From JAIOHN01 sp038258185 (lineage in GTDB: Bacteria > Chloroflexota > Anaerolineae > Aggregatilineales > Phototrophicaceae): a DNA stretch of 37,704 nt. Below the pieces are notes generated by a model. The model saw only the letters and a program-made list of their open reading frames with translations, did not search any database and had not been told where the DNA came from. The stretch is from contig JBBSQD010000026.1 in assembly GCA_038258185.1 (NCBI GenBank), positions 1-37,704 of the forward strand, read 5' to 3'. Below are positions 24,494 through 31,022 of this stretch, piece by piece (the first letter of the stretch is position 1; every line of letters begins with the position of its first letter). Both the position numbers and the translations under genes were made by a program.

Positions 24494-24778
24494 ATGACGA
24501 TTTCTGAATTAATCTGGCGGCGGGAAAAAACAGATCAGCAGTGGGTATGGCCGACGGATACCACTAAAAAGCGGATTACAGTTTCAGGCAAGGACACCTT
24601 TGTTCTACCGGCAGATATCCAGGCGGTGGAAGTTTTAAAGGGGCGCGCGTGGCTCTCTTTCAATGGTGCGGATGTTACGTTGGAGCAGGGCGGACGCATG
24701 GAGTTTGCCGCGCAACGCAGCAGCGTGGTTATCACCTCGTTGCAAAGCACACCTGTCATGCTGGCTTTGTATGACTAA
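24494..24778 (+). CDS. DUF2917-like small beta protein D1
   Basis: A 94-residue protein. It has an N-terminal W-rich stretch, then a one-domain beta fold: D-T-F-V-L-P ... V-E-V-L-K-G-R-A-W-L-S ... G-A-D-V-T-L-E-Q-G-G ... V-V-I-T-S-L ... V-M-L-A-L-Y. The G-x-A-W-x-[ST] ... D ... L-x-x-G pattern is that of DUF2917-type cupin-like proteins (tentative). It is paralogous to the next two plus-strand genes. AAGGA lies 7 bases before the ATG. A GNRA-loop terminator follows, so it is its own unit, divergent from S1. Confidence 0.65.
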   Translation: MTISELIWRREKTDQQWVWPTDTTKKRITVSGKDTFVLPADIQAVEVLKGRAWLSFNGADVTLEQGGRMEFAAQRSSVVITSLQSTPVMLALYD

Positions 24779-24787
24779 AATCGGTTA

Positions 24788-24808
24788 GAGGGGGCAACCC
24801 CTCCTTTT
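24788..24808 (+). terminator. Terminator after D1
   Basis: GAGGGG and CCCCTC pair around a GCAA tetraloop and are followed by CTTTTTCC. Confidence 0.85.
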
Positions 24809-24897
24809 TCCCTCCCCCAGAGGATGGTCACAGCAATATGCTTTCATCCTATAGTAAAAGCATCAATATCAAACAGATTACTTTGGAGAGAAAGAAA

Positions 24898-25197
24898 ATG
24901 ATGGCGAGTTTGAATTTAAGCCGTTTCCCACTGTTTAACACACTTTTCGGCACTGCGAAGCAATCACATGAGACCGTTATCACCCGCGTTGTGGTGAGCG
25001 AAGACGATGCCTTTGTTTTACCGGCGCGCATCCGGATGGTTCGGGTGCAGGGTGGGCAGGCATGGGTATCGTATCAATCCAGCGATTTCTTTTTGTATCG
25101 CGGTCAGAAGTTGCAACTGATACAGGGAACCACCGCTGTGATTACCTCCATAGGTCGTAAGCCCGTTACGCTGGATCTGTACAGCCAGAAGCGTTAA
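24898..25197 (+). CDS. DUF2917-like small beta protein D2
   Basis: A 99-residue paralogue of D1 and D3. A variable N-terminus (about 1-35) is followed by D-A-F-V-L-P-A-R-I-R-M-V-R-V-Q-G-G-Q-A-W-V-S, D-F-F-L-Y-R-G-Q, A-V-I-T-S-I and P-V-T-L-D-L-Y, the same order as in D1. GGAG lies 9 bases before the first of two adjacent ATGs. It has its own upstream gap and its own terminator. The function is unknown; the family is cytosolic and lacks obvious catalytic residues. Confidence 0.65.
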   Translation: MMASLNLSRFPLFNTLFGTAKQSHETVITRVVVSEDDAFVLPARIRMVRVQGGQAWVSYQSSDFFLYRGQKLQLIQGTTAVITSIGRKPVTLDLYSQKR

Positions 25198-25228
25198 ATG
25201 CGACCATGACAATCACAGACAATGATCC

Positions 25229-25260
25229 AGGTGAGTGAATACCACACTCGCCTGTTTTTG
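25229..25260 (+). terminator. Terminator after D2
   Basis: AGGTGAGTG pairs with CACTCGCCT (one G-T pair) around a 7-base loop, followed by GTTTTTGTTT. Confidence 0.85.
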
Positions 25261-25416
25261 TTTAATAACCCTCGACTTTGTGTGAGACCTGTAAAAAACC
25301 CGCAAAAATGGTTTATGTTCTTCACACTTTTGTAGATATTGTGACCCTCCAGGCATTAACACTACTCAAAGAAACATATTTTTCTATAAGGCTTAATGAT
25401 AACAGGAGTATCTGCA

Positions 25417-25719
25417 ATGGCAGCTCAAAGCTGGTCCAGCTGGTTACAGGATGTGATTAATGTGCAGGGTATGAACTTAAATCAGCGCGGCAAGCGGCAC
25501 ACGCATCGGATTAATATCGCGCCTGAGGATAGTTTTACACTCTCAGACTCGATCTATGAAATCCGGGTTGTGGCGGGTAAAGCGTGGATTTGCTCGGATA
25601 AAAAAGACCTGGTGGCGCATCATGGTCAGCGGATTGTACTTACGAAAAACGATGAATTGACTGTGGTGGTTCCACTCGGTCAAAAAACGCTGGTGATTGA
25701 TGCGTACAGCCGGTCATAA
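25417..25719 (+). CDS. DUF2917-like small beta protein D3
   Basis: A 100-residue third paralogue: D-S-F-T-L-S ... I-R-V-V-A-G-K-A-W-I-C ... D-L-V-A-H-H-G-Q-R-I ... L-T-V-V-V-P-L ... L-V-I-D-A-Y-S. Its N-terminus (S-W-S-S-W-L-Q-D-V) differs from those of D1 and D2. CAGGAG lies 8 bases before the ATG at 25417; an upstream in-frame ATG at 25396 lacks this spacing. It ends at a bidirectional hairpin shared with the convergent S2 gene. Confidence 0.65.
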   Translation: MAAQSWSSWLQDVINVQGMNLNQRGKRHTHRINIAPEDSFTLSDSIYEIRVVAGKAWICSDKKDLVAHHGQRIVLTKNDELTVVVPLGQKTLVIDAYSRS

Positions 25720-25727
25720 TATGTCTT

Positions 25728-25775
25728 ACAAAAAAGAACAGAGACATTCCTGAAGAGTGTCTCTGCTGTCTTTTC
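25728..25775. terminator. Bidirectional terminator between D3 and S2
   Basis: CAGAGACA and TGTCTCTG (25739-25765) pair, with a T-tract on the minus side (TTCTTTTTTG) and TGTCTTTT on the plus side. The same hairpin sequence recurs beside S3 at 26270-26296. Confidence 0.8.
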
Positions 25776-25793
25776 CGCATTGAACGCCCACTG

Positions 25794-26009
25794 TTAGGCA
25801 GTACGGCGCTGGGTGTTGGCCTGGGGGGCAATCGCAGGTGTGCTTTTGCGTCCCTGGAACAGCTTACTTAAGCTTGTCAGCAGATTGAAACGGCTGGCAG
25901 ATTGTGGCGCATAACCCGAAAACCGGGCTTCACGGTGTGCTCTGAGCGCAACGGTTTCAATACGTTCCTTAGCCATCTCATTGGCGGTATGAATTTCAAA
26001 CCACGTCAT
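25794..26009 (-). CDS. Small basic protein S2
   Basis: A 71-residue protein. The N-terminal helix A-N-E-M-A-K-E-R-I-E-T-V-A-L-R-A-H-R-E-A-R is followed by a variable link and the C-terminal block F-N-L-L-T-S-L-S-K-L-F-Q-G-R-K-S-T-P-A-I. It is closely related to S3 (identical K-L-F-Q-G-R-K-S-T-P-A-I-A-P) and more distantly to S1 and S4. AAGGAG lies 7 bases before the ATG. DNA identity with S3 extends into the 3' flank and terminator, showing a fairly recent duplication of the whole unit. Confidence 0.65.
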   Translation of the reverse strand: MTWFEIHTANEMAKERIETVALRAHREARFSGYAPQSASRFNLLTSLSKLFQGRKSTPAIAPQANTQRRTA

Positions 26010-26052
26010 TGTTGATCTCCTTCAATCCATGCTATGGATGTGTCTGTTATCA

Positions 26053-26098
26053 CTTAAATTCACTTTACTGATCTTTCGTCTATAAATCGTATAGAAAA
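26053..26098. promoter_or_regulatory. Conserved upstream element of S2, second copy
   Basis: It matches 24359-24406 (CACTTTACTGATCTTTCGTC and ATAAATCGTATAGAAAAA words), at a similar distance from the start of the minus-strand small-protein gene. Confidence 0.55.
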
Positions 26099-26159
26099 AG
26101 CAGCATAGACGCCTAATGTGCTGGCGTATAGGAAGCCCCATATACAATCAAGGGTAGAC

Positions 26160-26250
26160 ATGCTGTGTGTTTTCAGATTGATTTGAAGACGGGAAAATCA
26201 GATCAATGGTCGGTTGGTTAGGGGATGCTTACGTTTTCAGAAGTTGACAC
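26160..26250 (+). pseudogene. Decayed fourth DUF2917-like gene (relic of D1 5' end)
   Basis: Downstream of the second copy of the upstream element, in the position D1 holds beside S1, there is AAGGG, an ATG at 26160 and a stretch (26171-26213) that aligns with D1 24501-24545, including GGGAAAA-TCAGATCA. The frame stops after eight codons, and an ACACCTGT-ATG piece near 26248 resembles the D1 3' end. An internally deleted relic is inferred. Confidence 0.4.
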
Positions 26251-26264
26251 CTGTATGGTAAAAA

Positions 26265-26302
26265 AGGAACAGAGACATCCCGTAAGATTGTCTCTGATCG
26301 TC
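26265..26302. terminator. Terminator beside S3
   Basis: CAGAGACA/TGTCTCTG (26270-26296) with flanking A- and T-rich tracts. It is a duplicate of the 25739 hairpin. Confidence 0.75.
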
Positions 26303-26327
26303 TTTTCCTGATTTGAACGCCCACCGC

Positions 26328-26540
26328 TTACGCAGTCTGGCGTTGTGCGTTGGCTTCGGGGGCAATCGCAGGTGTGCTTTTGCGCCCCTGGAACAGCTTG
26401 CTAAAAGCTGCTGCCACATTGAAACGGTTGACGGGGCGGTCAACGTATCCCAGAAGCTGGGCTTCACGCTGCGCGTTACGAACACCGATTTCAATACGTT
26501 CCTTAGCCATCTCATTGGCTACCTGAATATCAAGCCACAT
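26328..26540 (-). CDS. Small basic protein S3
   Basis: A 70-residue paralogue of S2: V-A-N-E-M-A-K-E-R-I-E-I-G-V-R-N-A-Q-R-E, a G-Y-V-D-R-P-V-N-R-F link, then A-F-S-K-L-F-Q-G-R-K-S-T-P-A-I. The start at 26540 has GAGGAG 9 bases upstream; a longer frame to 26639 has no support. The terminator and 3' flank resemble those of S2, but its own upstream region differs, so the duplication break lies near its start. Confidence 0.65.
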   Translation of the reverse strand: MWLDIQVANEMAKERIEIGVRNAQREAQLLGYVDRPVNRFNVAAAFSKLFQGRKSTPAIAPEANAQRQTA

Positions 26541-26696
26541 ATTATTGATCTCCTCAGTTGAAAGCACGAGTAACTTAGCTCTTTGATGAGCGCTGAAATA
26601 CGCTTTATTGTCAGTAATGAATATTTGCGTGTTTTGCACTTTAACTGAGACTGCTTGTATTCAGTTGTTAAATGTCCATGTTGCTGACGAATTTAA

Positions 26697-28628
26697 TTAA
26701 CAGCTTTGCAACCACATGAACTCGTATGATCCTATCACCACATTGGATTGCGTGTCAATAGCGCAATTGTGAATTATATCGCAACTCTTATGCGGCGCTA
26801 ACCAATAAGCGGCCAGCACATCTGCAGGGACGGTCTGCTCATACTCGGAAAAGTTCATCAGCACCAGAATCTGCTTGTTGCGGATGAAGCCCAGGACATG
26901 CGGATTGCCGGTATCGAAGAATAAAGTTTCGTTGCCAGCAAAGGCCGGTGTGGATTTGCGTATCGCGGTAAGCTGGCACAGCGCCTGAAAAACACGGCCT
27001 TCGATAGTGTCCGCGTCGTGCCGTTTTTCAGCACGTTCCCAATCAAAAGCCGGACGATGCACCCAGCGGCTGTCTTCCGCTTTGATGGAGTCATGCTGAT
27101 ACGTGTAATCGTTGCGGGTGGCGATCTCATCACCGAGATAGAGCAGGGGGATGCCACCCGCGCTGATAATCAGGCTGTGAATCAGAATAATGCGCCGGAC
27201 GGCATGCTCGATGTAAACCGCATTGTTCAGATCAAACGCTTTTTCCAGCCCGGCCAGTGAGGCCGCTGTGCCGCAGATGCGCATATCCAGGGTTTCCGGG
27301 TTGTAGTTGAAGGGGACGCCGCTGGCAAAACTGCCGGGGAAACCGCCGATAAAAAACTGGTTGAGAAACTGGCGATGGTCGAAGCCATTGATGTGCATAT
27401 CGGCGGCATCTTCGTCGGCAAAGCTCCAGCCAATATCGTCATGCACGCGCACGTAATTGACCCAGGTGCAGCCATCCGGCAGTTTAAAGCGTTTGCTCAT
27501 CGAATGCCGCAGCAGCTTTACCTCACGGGTGGCGAGTGCCTCCCAGGTGAGTGCCATCATGGTGGGGTTATACGACAGGGGGCATTCTTCAGGGCTGATA
27601 TAACTGGCGACATCATCAGGATGCACGATGGCCTCGGACTTAAAGACCATCGCCGGGGCGACAATCTGCACCCAGCCGTTATAAGCCTGAATGATCTGAT
27701 GCGCCTGGGGCAGATTTTCACAATTGGTGCCGAGTTGTTTCCAGATAAACGCGACGGCATCCAAACGCAGAATTTCGACACCTTGATTCGCCAGAAACAG
27801 CAGTTCCTGAAGCATGGCGCCGAAAACTGCCGGATTGGCATAATTCAGATCCCACTGGAAGTGGTTAAAAGTCGCCCACACCCACCGGTCAATTTCTGGC
27901 CGATAGATGAAATTGCCGGGTGCCTGGTCCGGGAAAATCTCGCGCAGGTTGATTTTATACTGGTCGGGGAGGGTGCGGTCAGGGAACATTCGATAGTAAT
28001 CCTGAAACTCCTCCTCACCATTGAGCGCCTTCTGTGCCCAGGCGTGCTGGTCGGAGGTGTGATTGAACACAAAGTCCAGACACAGGCTGATTCCCTGCTG
28101 GCGAAATTCACGGCTCAACTGGGCCAATTGTCCCATAGTCCCCAGTTGAGGGTTGACGGTGCGAAAGTCACTGATAGCATAACCCCCATCATTTTCACCA
28201 TCCGGCACCGCAAACAGCGGCATCAGGTGCACATAGGTGAGCCCAAGTTCTTTGAAGTAAGGAATCTTCTCACGGATACCCGATAAATCGCCCGCAAACA
28301 GATCCACATAACACACCCCACCCACGATTTTCTCACTCTGAAACCATAAAGGCTGCGACTCGCGTTGTTTATCGAGCGCTTTTAAGTCGGCTGGACGCTC
28401 GGCATAAAGTCGCGCGGCTGCGTCGAAAAGTTGTTCCAGGTGAAAGAAGAAATCGTACTGCTGACCGTAAAGGCTGTACAGCAGTTCAAAGACGCGGGGA
28501 AAATGCGTTTCCAGACGGGTGATGTAGGTGTGCAGGTCGGCAGGGTTGTTGATGATGGGTTTAATGCGGGGCAGCAAGCGCGTTAAGGTGCGTCGTGATT
28601 CTTTCGCCACCCAATCCGTATTATACAT
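26697..28628 (-). CDS. Amylosucrase (GH13 subfamily 4)
   Basis: Amylosucrase uses sucrose as glucosyl donor to build alpha-1,4-glucan, releasing fructose. The 643-residue length and spacing match the Neisseria polysaccharea enzyme closely. There is a helical N-terminal domain, then the barrel with D-G-G-Y (147-150), D-F-V-F-N-H-T-S (185-192), I-L-R-L-D-A-V-A-F-I-W-K (nucleophile D290), F-K-S-E-A-I (acid/base E332) and Y-V-R-V-H-D-D-I-G-W (D397, D398). These are the positions of D286, E328, D393 and D394 plus four, so catalysis should be intact. There is no signal peptide, so it is intracellular unless exported otherwise. No sucrose transporter or invertase is adjacent. It could alternatively act as a sucrose hydrolase, which shares the fold. 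Confidence 0.9.
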   Translation of the reverse strand: MYNTDWVAKESRRTLTRLLPRIKPIINNPADLHTYITRLETHFPRVFELLYSLYGQQYDFFFHLEQLFDAAARLYAERPADLKALDKQRESQPLWFQSEKIVGGVCYVDLFAGDLSGIREKIPYFKELGLTYVHLMPLFAVPDGENDGGYAISDFRTVNPQLGTMGQLAQLSREFRQQGISLCLDFVFNHTSDQHAWAQKALNGEEEFQDYYRMFPDRTLPDQYKINLREIFPDQAPGNFIYRPEIDRWVWATFNHFQWDLNYANPAVFGAMLQELLFLANQGVEILRLDAVAFIWKQLGTNCENLPQAHQIIQAYNGWVQIVAPAMVFKSEAIVHPDDVASYISPEECPLSYNPTMMALTWEALATREVKLLRHSMSKRFKLPDGCTWVNYVRVHDDIGWSFADEDAADMHINGFDHRQFLNQFFIGGFPGSFASGVPFNYNPETLDMRICGTAASLAGLEKAFDLNNAVYIEHAVRRIILIHSLIISAGGIPLLYLGDEIATRNDYTYQHDSIKAEDSRWVHRPAFDWERAEKRHDADTIEGRVFQALCQLTAIRKSTPAFAGNETLFFDTGNPHVLGFIRNKQILVLMNFSEYEQTVPADVLAAYWLAPHKSCDIIHNCAIDTQSNVVIGSYEFMWLQSC

Positions 28629-28854
28629 TGCGATTTATCCAGCTTGTGAGAAGGTCAATTTGTGAAGGCATGATGATAAATAAAAGAACAGGGAATAACA
28701 AGTTAATGCCTGAGACAGGCAAAGATTTTGACAAAATTCTTTTTTTCTTCATTTACAAACGTGAATAATTGATATAAAGTTGTTATATAGTTGTGGATTT
28801 AATTGTTTTGTAGTTGATTTCTATTGTTAGTTTATCGGTTGTCTGAGGGTGATT

Positions 28855-29274
28855 ATGGTGCAATTTTTAGGGATATTCCTGCTGGCGCTGGGTTCTTTGT
28901 GGATGGCAGCACTGCTGGGTCTGGCGTTGGGTATGGCTCCGCTGCCGCTGATGATTACGTTGACGGTCGGCTATGCCCTGAGTGCGATCATCATCACGGT
29001 TATCGGTGCGCCGATACGGGATCGGCTGCTGCGAAGGCTGGGAATCTGCCTGAACTGTGACAGTCGTATTGGACGGATCACCCATCGCTATGGGGTGGTT
29101 GGGTTGGGTCTGCTGGCCCCGGTGCTGACTGGTGCGCCTTTGGCGACTGTCGTCGGCCTGACGCTGAGTATCCCGCCCCGGCGTTTAATCGTATGGATGA
29201 CCGCAGGCGCGGCTTTATGGAGTGCGGTGCTGATGATCGGTGCGCTGCTGGGTTTCGCTCCCCCGATCCACTGA
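28855..29274 (+). CDS. Small four-helix integral membrane protein
   Basis: A 139-residue hydrophobic protein with helices at about 3-25, 29-52, 78-98 and 108-134. A basic cytoplasmic loop (R-D-R-L-L-R-R-L-G-I-C-L-N-C) lies between helices 2 and 3. The layout resembles the small multidrug-export/DUF-type membrane family with a P-L motif in each half (A-P-L-P-L and A-P-L-A-T), but the family is not certain. GAGGG precedes the ATG at 28855; a GTG two codons earlier is less well placed. Its last codons and 3' flank are repeated twice more downstream. Confidence 0.65.
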   Translation: MVQFLGIFLLALGSLWMAALLGLALGMAPLPLMITLTVGYALSAIIITVIGAPIRDRLLRRLGICLNCDSRIGRITHRYGVVGLGLLAPVLTGAPLATVVGLTLSIPPRRLIVWMTAGAALWSAVLMIGALLGFAPPIH

Positions 29275-29284
29275 AGTTAACCGG
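29236..29284. repeat. Repeat Z, copy 1: 3' end of the membrane-protein gene
   Basis: It encodes I-G-A-L-L-G-F-A-P-P-I-H-stop and continues with AAGTTAACCGG. It is the intact gene end; matching copies lie at 29655 and 30826. Here the match stops at ACCGG and unrelated sequence follows. Confidence 0.85.
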
Positions 29285-29291
29285 ATATATC

Positions 29292-29588
29292 TCACATTGA
29301 GTATAAGTGATCTTTTTCCTTTACCAATTCTCTCCCATCTCCAACGATAAACAGCTTAGAGTAATATCCGACAGCTACTTCCGAGATTTCCCGATTCTCA
29401 AAAACAAGTATTCGCAAAACCTCGATGGGTAGATAGCTCATTTCACTTGTTTCAGTAGTGCTATGGATATGGAGAGTATCGCCAACTGCAATACTGGCAT
29501 AGGTCAATCCGTAAATCATCCAAGTGCTGTCATCTTCTTGGTAGACTTCCATTACTTCAAACACTTTTCGTGCCTCAGTATTTGTCAT
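29292..29588 (-). CDS. EF-Tu domain-2-like stand-alone protein
   Basis: A 98-residue protein: K-V-F-E-V-M-E-V-Y-Q-E-D-D-S-T-W-M-I-Y-G-L, I-A-V-G-D-T-L-H-I, Y-L-P-I-E-V-L-R-I ... I-S-E-V-A-V-G-Y-Y-S-K-L-F-I-V-G. The order F-x-V-x-x-V ... G ... V-G-D-x-L-x-I ... V-x-x-I ... G-x-x-x-x-L-x-I-x-G is that of domain 2 of translation GTPases, without a GTPase domain. Its role is unknown; a protein-binding barrel is inferred. GAGGG lies 7 bases before the ATG at 29588. The longer reading to 29702 runs antisense into repeat Z and is not supported. It is AT-richer than its neighbours. Confidence 0.6.
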   Translation of the reverse strand: MTNTEARKVFEVMEVYQEDDSTWMIYGLTYASIAVGDTLHIHSTTETSEMSYLPIEVLRILVFENREISEVAVGYYSKLFIVGDGRELVKEKDHLYSM

Positions 29589-29654
29589 CGTTATGCCCTC
29601 ACCAACTGAACATAGGTACAAATTTCGGGTTTGAGGGGGGATACCTAATGAGTG

Positions 29655-29747
29655 TATTGCTGGGTTTTGCTCCCCCGATCCAGTAAAGTTAACCAGGTTC
29701 ATACCCGGACATAATACCCCTCTTACTCAAAGCCTGATTTTCCCTGG
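29655..29747. repeat. Repeat Z, copy 2
   Basis: It reads L-L-G-F-A-P-P-I-Q-stop on the plus strand, then AAGTTAACCAGGTTCATACC, CGGACATAAT and, after a variable stretch, CTTACTCAAAGCCTGATTTT. The coding end and about 60 bp of the flank match copy 3. The C-A-G-G-T-TCAT-A-C-C-C-G hairpin has one mismatch. Confidence 0.85.
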
Positions 29748-29800
29748 TTGCGAGAGAGTATATTCTGTCAGAGTTTTTAACATAATGATTTGATATTGAG

Positions 29801-30676
29801 CTACAGTTCTGTTGTGCGAACACATCTAAATCCGATGTTTGCACGACCCTGCACGGAATTATGACTACTCATATACCAACCAGCAGTGTGGTATGGATAT
29901 GAATCATAGCTACCACCTTTAATCACTCGTAAATCATCAAGCACTGATTGATTCAAAGCAGAACGAGTTGATGTCCATTCAAGAATGTTTCCAGCCAGAT
30001 TATATGCACTAATCCAACTTATATCTTCGTCAAAGGCATCAATCGGTGCAAGTTCAATGAAGCCATCATCCCATATACTCAAGGCTGACGCACCTTCCGA
30101 AACTAAGCAATTAACATCACAGTGATTTGTAATGTTACCATCAAAGACGTTACCCCAAGGAAATGTCGTACTATAAGAACCTCGTGTGGCATATTCCCAT
30201 TCTGAATGTGTTGGAACTCTGGATTCACGCCATGCACAATAAATTGCCGCATCATAGTATGTGGCGTATTGGACAGGAATATCAGAAGGCTCTAGCGGCT
30301 GGCGCATCAGAGGGGCATCACTACACACGTCTGCCTCAACACAAGCGATATAAGCTGAACGTGAAACTTCAAATTGGTCGATATAAAAGGCTTCCATGCT
30401 CACATTAGAGACTTCTTGTCGTATTGTGCTAACAAAATCAGGATTACAGGGGGGATACTCCTCTGTAAGTGCTAACTGTTGACAGAGTTCAACAGCCTCA
30501 TCCAATTGAACACCCATCTCAAATTCACCTGAAGGCACATAAACCATAGGAATGCCCCTAGCATCAATACGTATGTTAGGAATGTCATTTTCGCCTTCAT
30601 CCTGAGCATTGACAACAGAAAACGTCATCAGCACCAACACGATCAGGGTAATATTAGATTTGACTGTTTTGTACAT
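29801..30676 (-). CDS. Secreted SUMF1/FGE-sulfatase-domain protein lacking the catalytic cysteines
   Basis: A 291-residue protein with a signal peptide (about 1-24, N-A-Q-D at its end). The SUMF1 (formylglycine-generating-enzyme-like) fold is shown by M-V-Y-V-P-S-G-E-F-E-M-G (44-55), F-Y-I-D-Q-F-E-V-S-R, R-V-P-T-H-S-E-W-E-Y-A-T-R-G, F-P-W-G-N, N-L-A-G-N-I-L-E-W-T-S-T-R, I-K-G-G-S-Y and I-G-F-R-C-V-R. The cysteine pair that FGE uses near the G-G-S-Y segment is absent, so this is probably a binding or structural member. No sulfatase gene is nearby. AGAGG lies 5 bases before the ATG. It follows a truncated reading frame on the same strand and is AT-richer than the surrounding genes. Confidence 0.8.
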   Translation of the reverse strand: MYKTVKSNITLIVLVLMTFSVVNAQDEGENDIPNIRIDARGIPMVYVPSGEFEMGVQLDEAVELCQQLALTEEYPPCNPDFVSTIRQEVSNVSMEAFYIDQFEVSRSAYIACVEADVCSDAPLMRQPLEPSDIPVQYATYYDAAIYCAWRESRVPTHSEWEYATRGSYSTTFPWGNVFDGNITNHCDVNCLVSEGASALSIWDDGFIELAPIDAFDEDISWISAYNLAGNILEWTSTRSALNQSVLDDLRVIKGGSYDSYPYHTAGWYMSSHNSVQGRANIGFRCVRTTEL

Positions 30677-30694
30677 TTCTACCTCTGCTAAAAG

Positions 30695-30826
30695 TTATTT
30701 CGCACGTAGTTCTCCATCCAACGTCGTCTTACTTCGCTGCTTATGGTACATTGTCTTATCGAAGACTGCATTTCGCTGAGCATTTGGATAGCCATCATAC
30801 ATCCAATTCATGAACATGCCTGCCCG
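30695..30826 (-). pseudogene. C-terminal remnant of a truncated gene upstream of the SUMF1 gene
   Basis: An open frame of about 40 codons ends at 30695, 18 bp before the SUMF1 start. It encodes R-A-G-M-F-M-N-W-M-Y-D-G-Y-P-N-A-Q-R-N-A, then V-F-D-K-T-M-Y-H-K-Q-R-S-K-T-T-L-D-G-E-L. The composition and tight spacing look like the real end of an upstream operon gene. Its 5' side stops exactly where repeat Z copy 3 begins, so the gene was cut there. The family is not recognised. Confidence 0.45.
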
Positions 30827-30925
30827 TGATCGGCGCACTGCTGGGTTTCGCTCCGCGATCCGCTAAAGTTAACCGGGTTCATACCCGGACATAATCTTCA
30901 GCTTACTTAAAGCCTGATTTTAGCC
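30826..30925. repeat. Repeat Z, copy 3
   Basis: The plus strand reads V-I-G-A-L-L-G-F-A-P-R-S-A-stop, then AAGTTAACC, the perfect hairpin CCGGGT-TCAT-ACCCGG, CGGACATAAT and CTTACTTAAAGCCTGATTTT. It extends further left into the gene than copy 2 and further right than copy 1. It probably represents the original 3' flank of the membrane-protein gene. Confidence 0.85.
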
Positions 30926-30968
30926 AATAATCCCTCCAAATACCTTTACAAACCCTGTTATAAAACGA

Positions 30969-31010
30969 CTCTTGGCGCATTAGAACTGAGTGAACGTCCG
31001 ATGCCAAGAG
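30969..31010 (+). promoter_or_regulatory. Leader hairpin overlapping the ribosome binding site of the gene at 31023
   Basis: CTCTTGGC (30969-30976) and GCCAAGAG (31003-31010) are perfect inverted copies 26 bases apart. The right arm covers the first part of the AAGAGGAG ribosome binding site, so folding would hinder translation. Confidence 0.5.
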
Positions 31011-31022
31011 GAGTTTAAGATT

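Noticed and set aside
27375..28286. 303-codon open frame on the plus strand
   Set aside because: It is antisense to the amylosucrase gene, whose catalytic motifs are complete. The frame has no recognisable domain.
30870..30894. CCGGGTTCATACCCGG resembling a tRNA T-arm
   Set aside because: The loop has six bases instead of seven, and no acceptor, D or anticodon arm can be folded around it. It is better read as a terminator-like hairpin of repeat Z.
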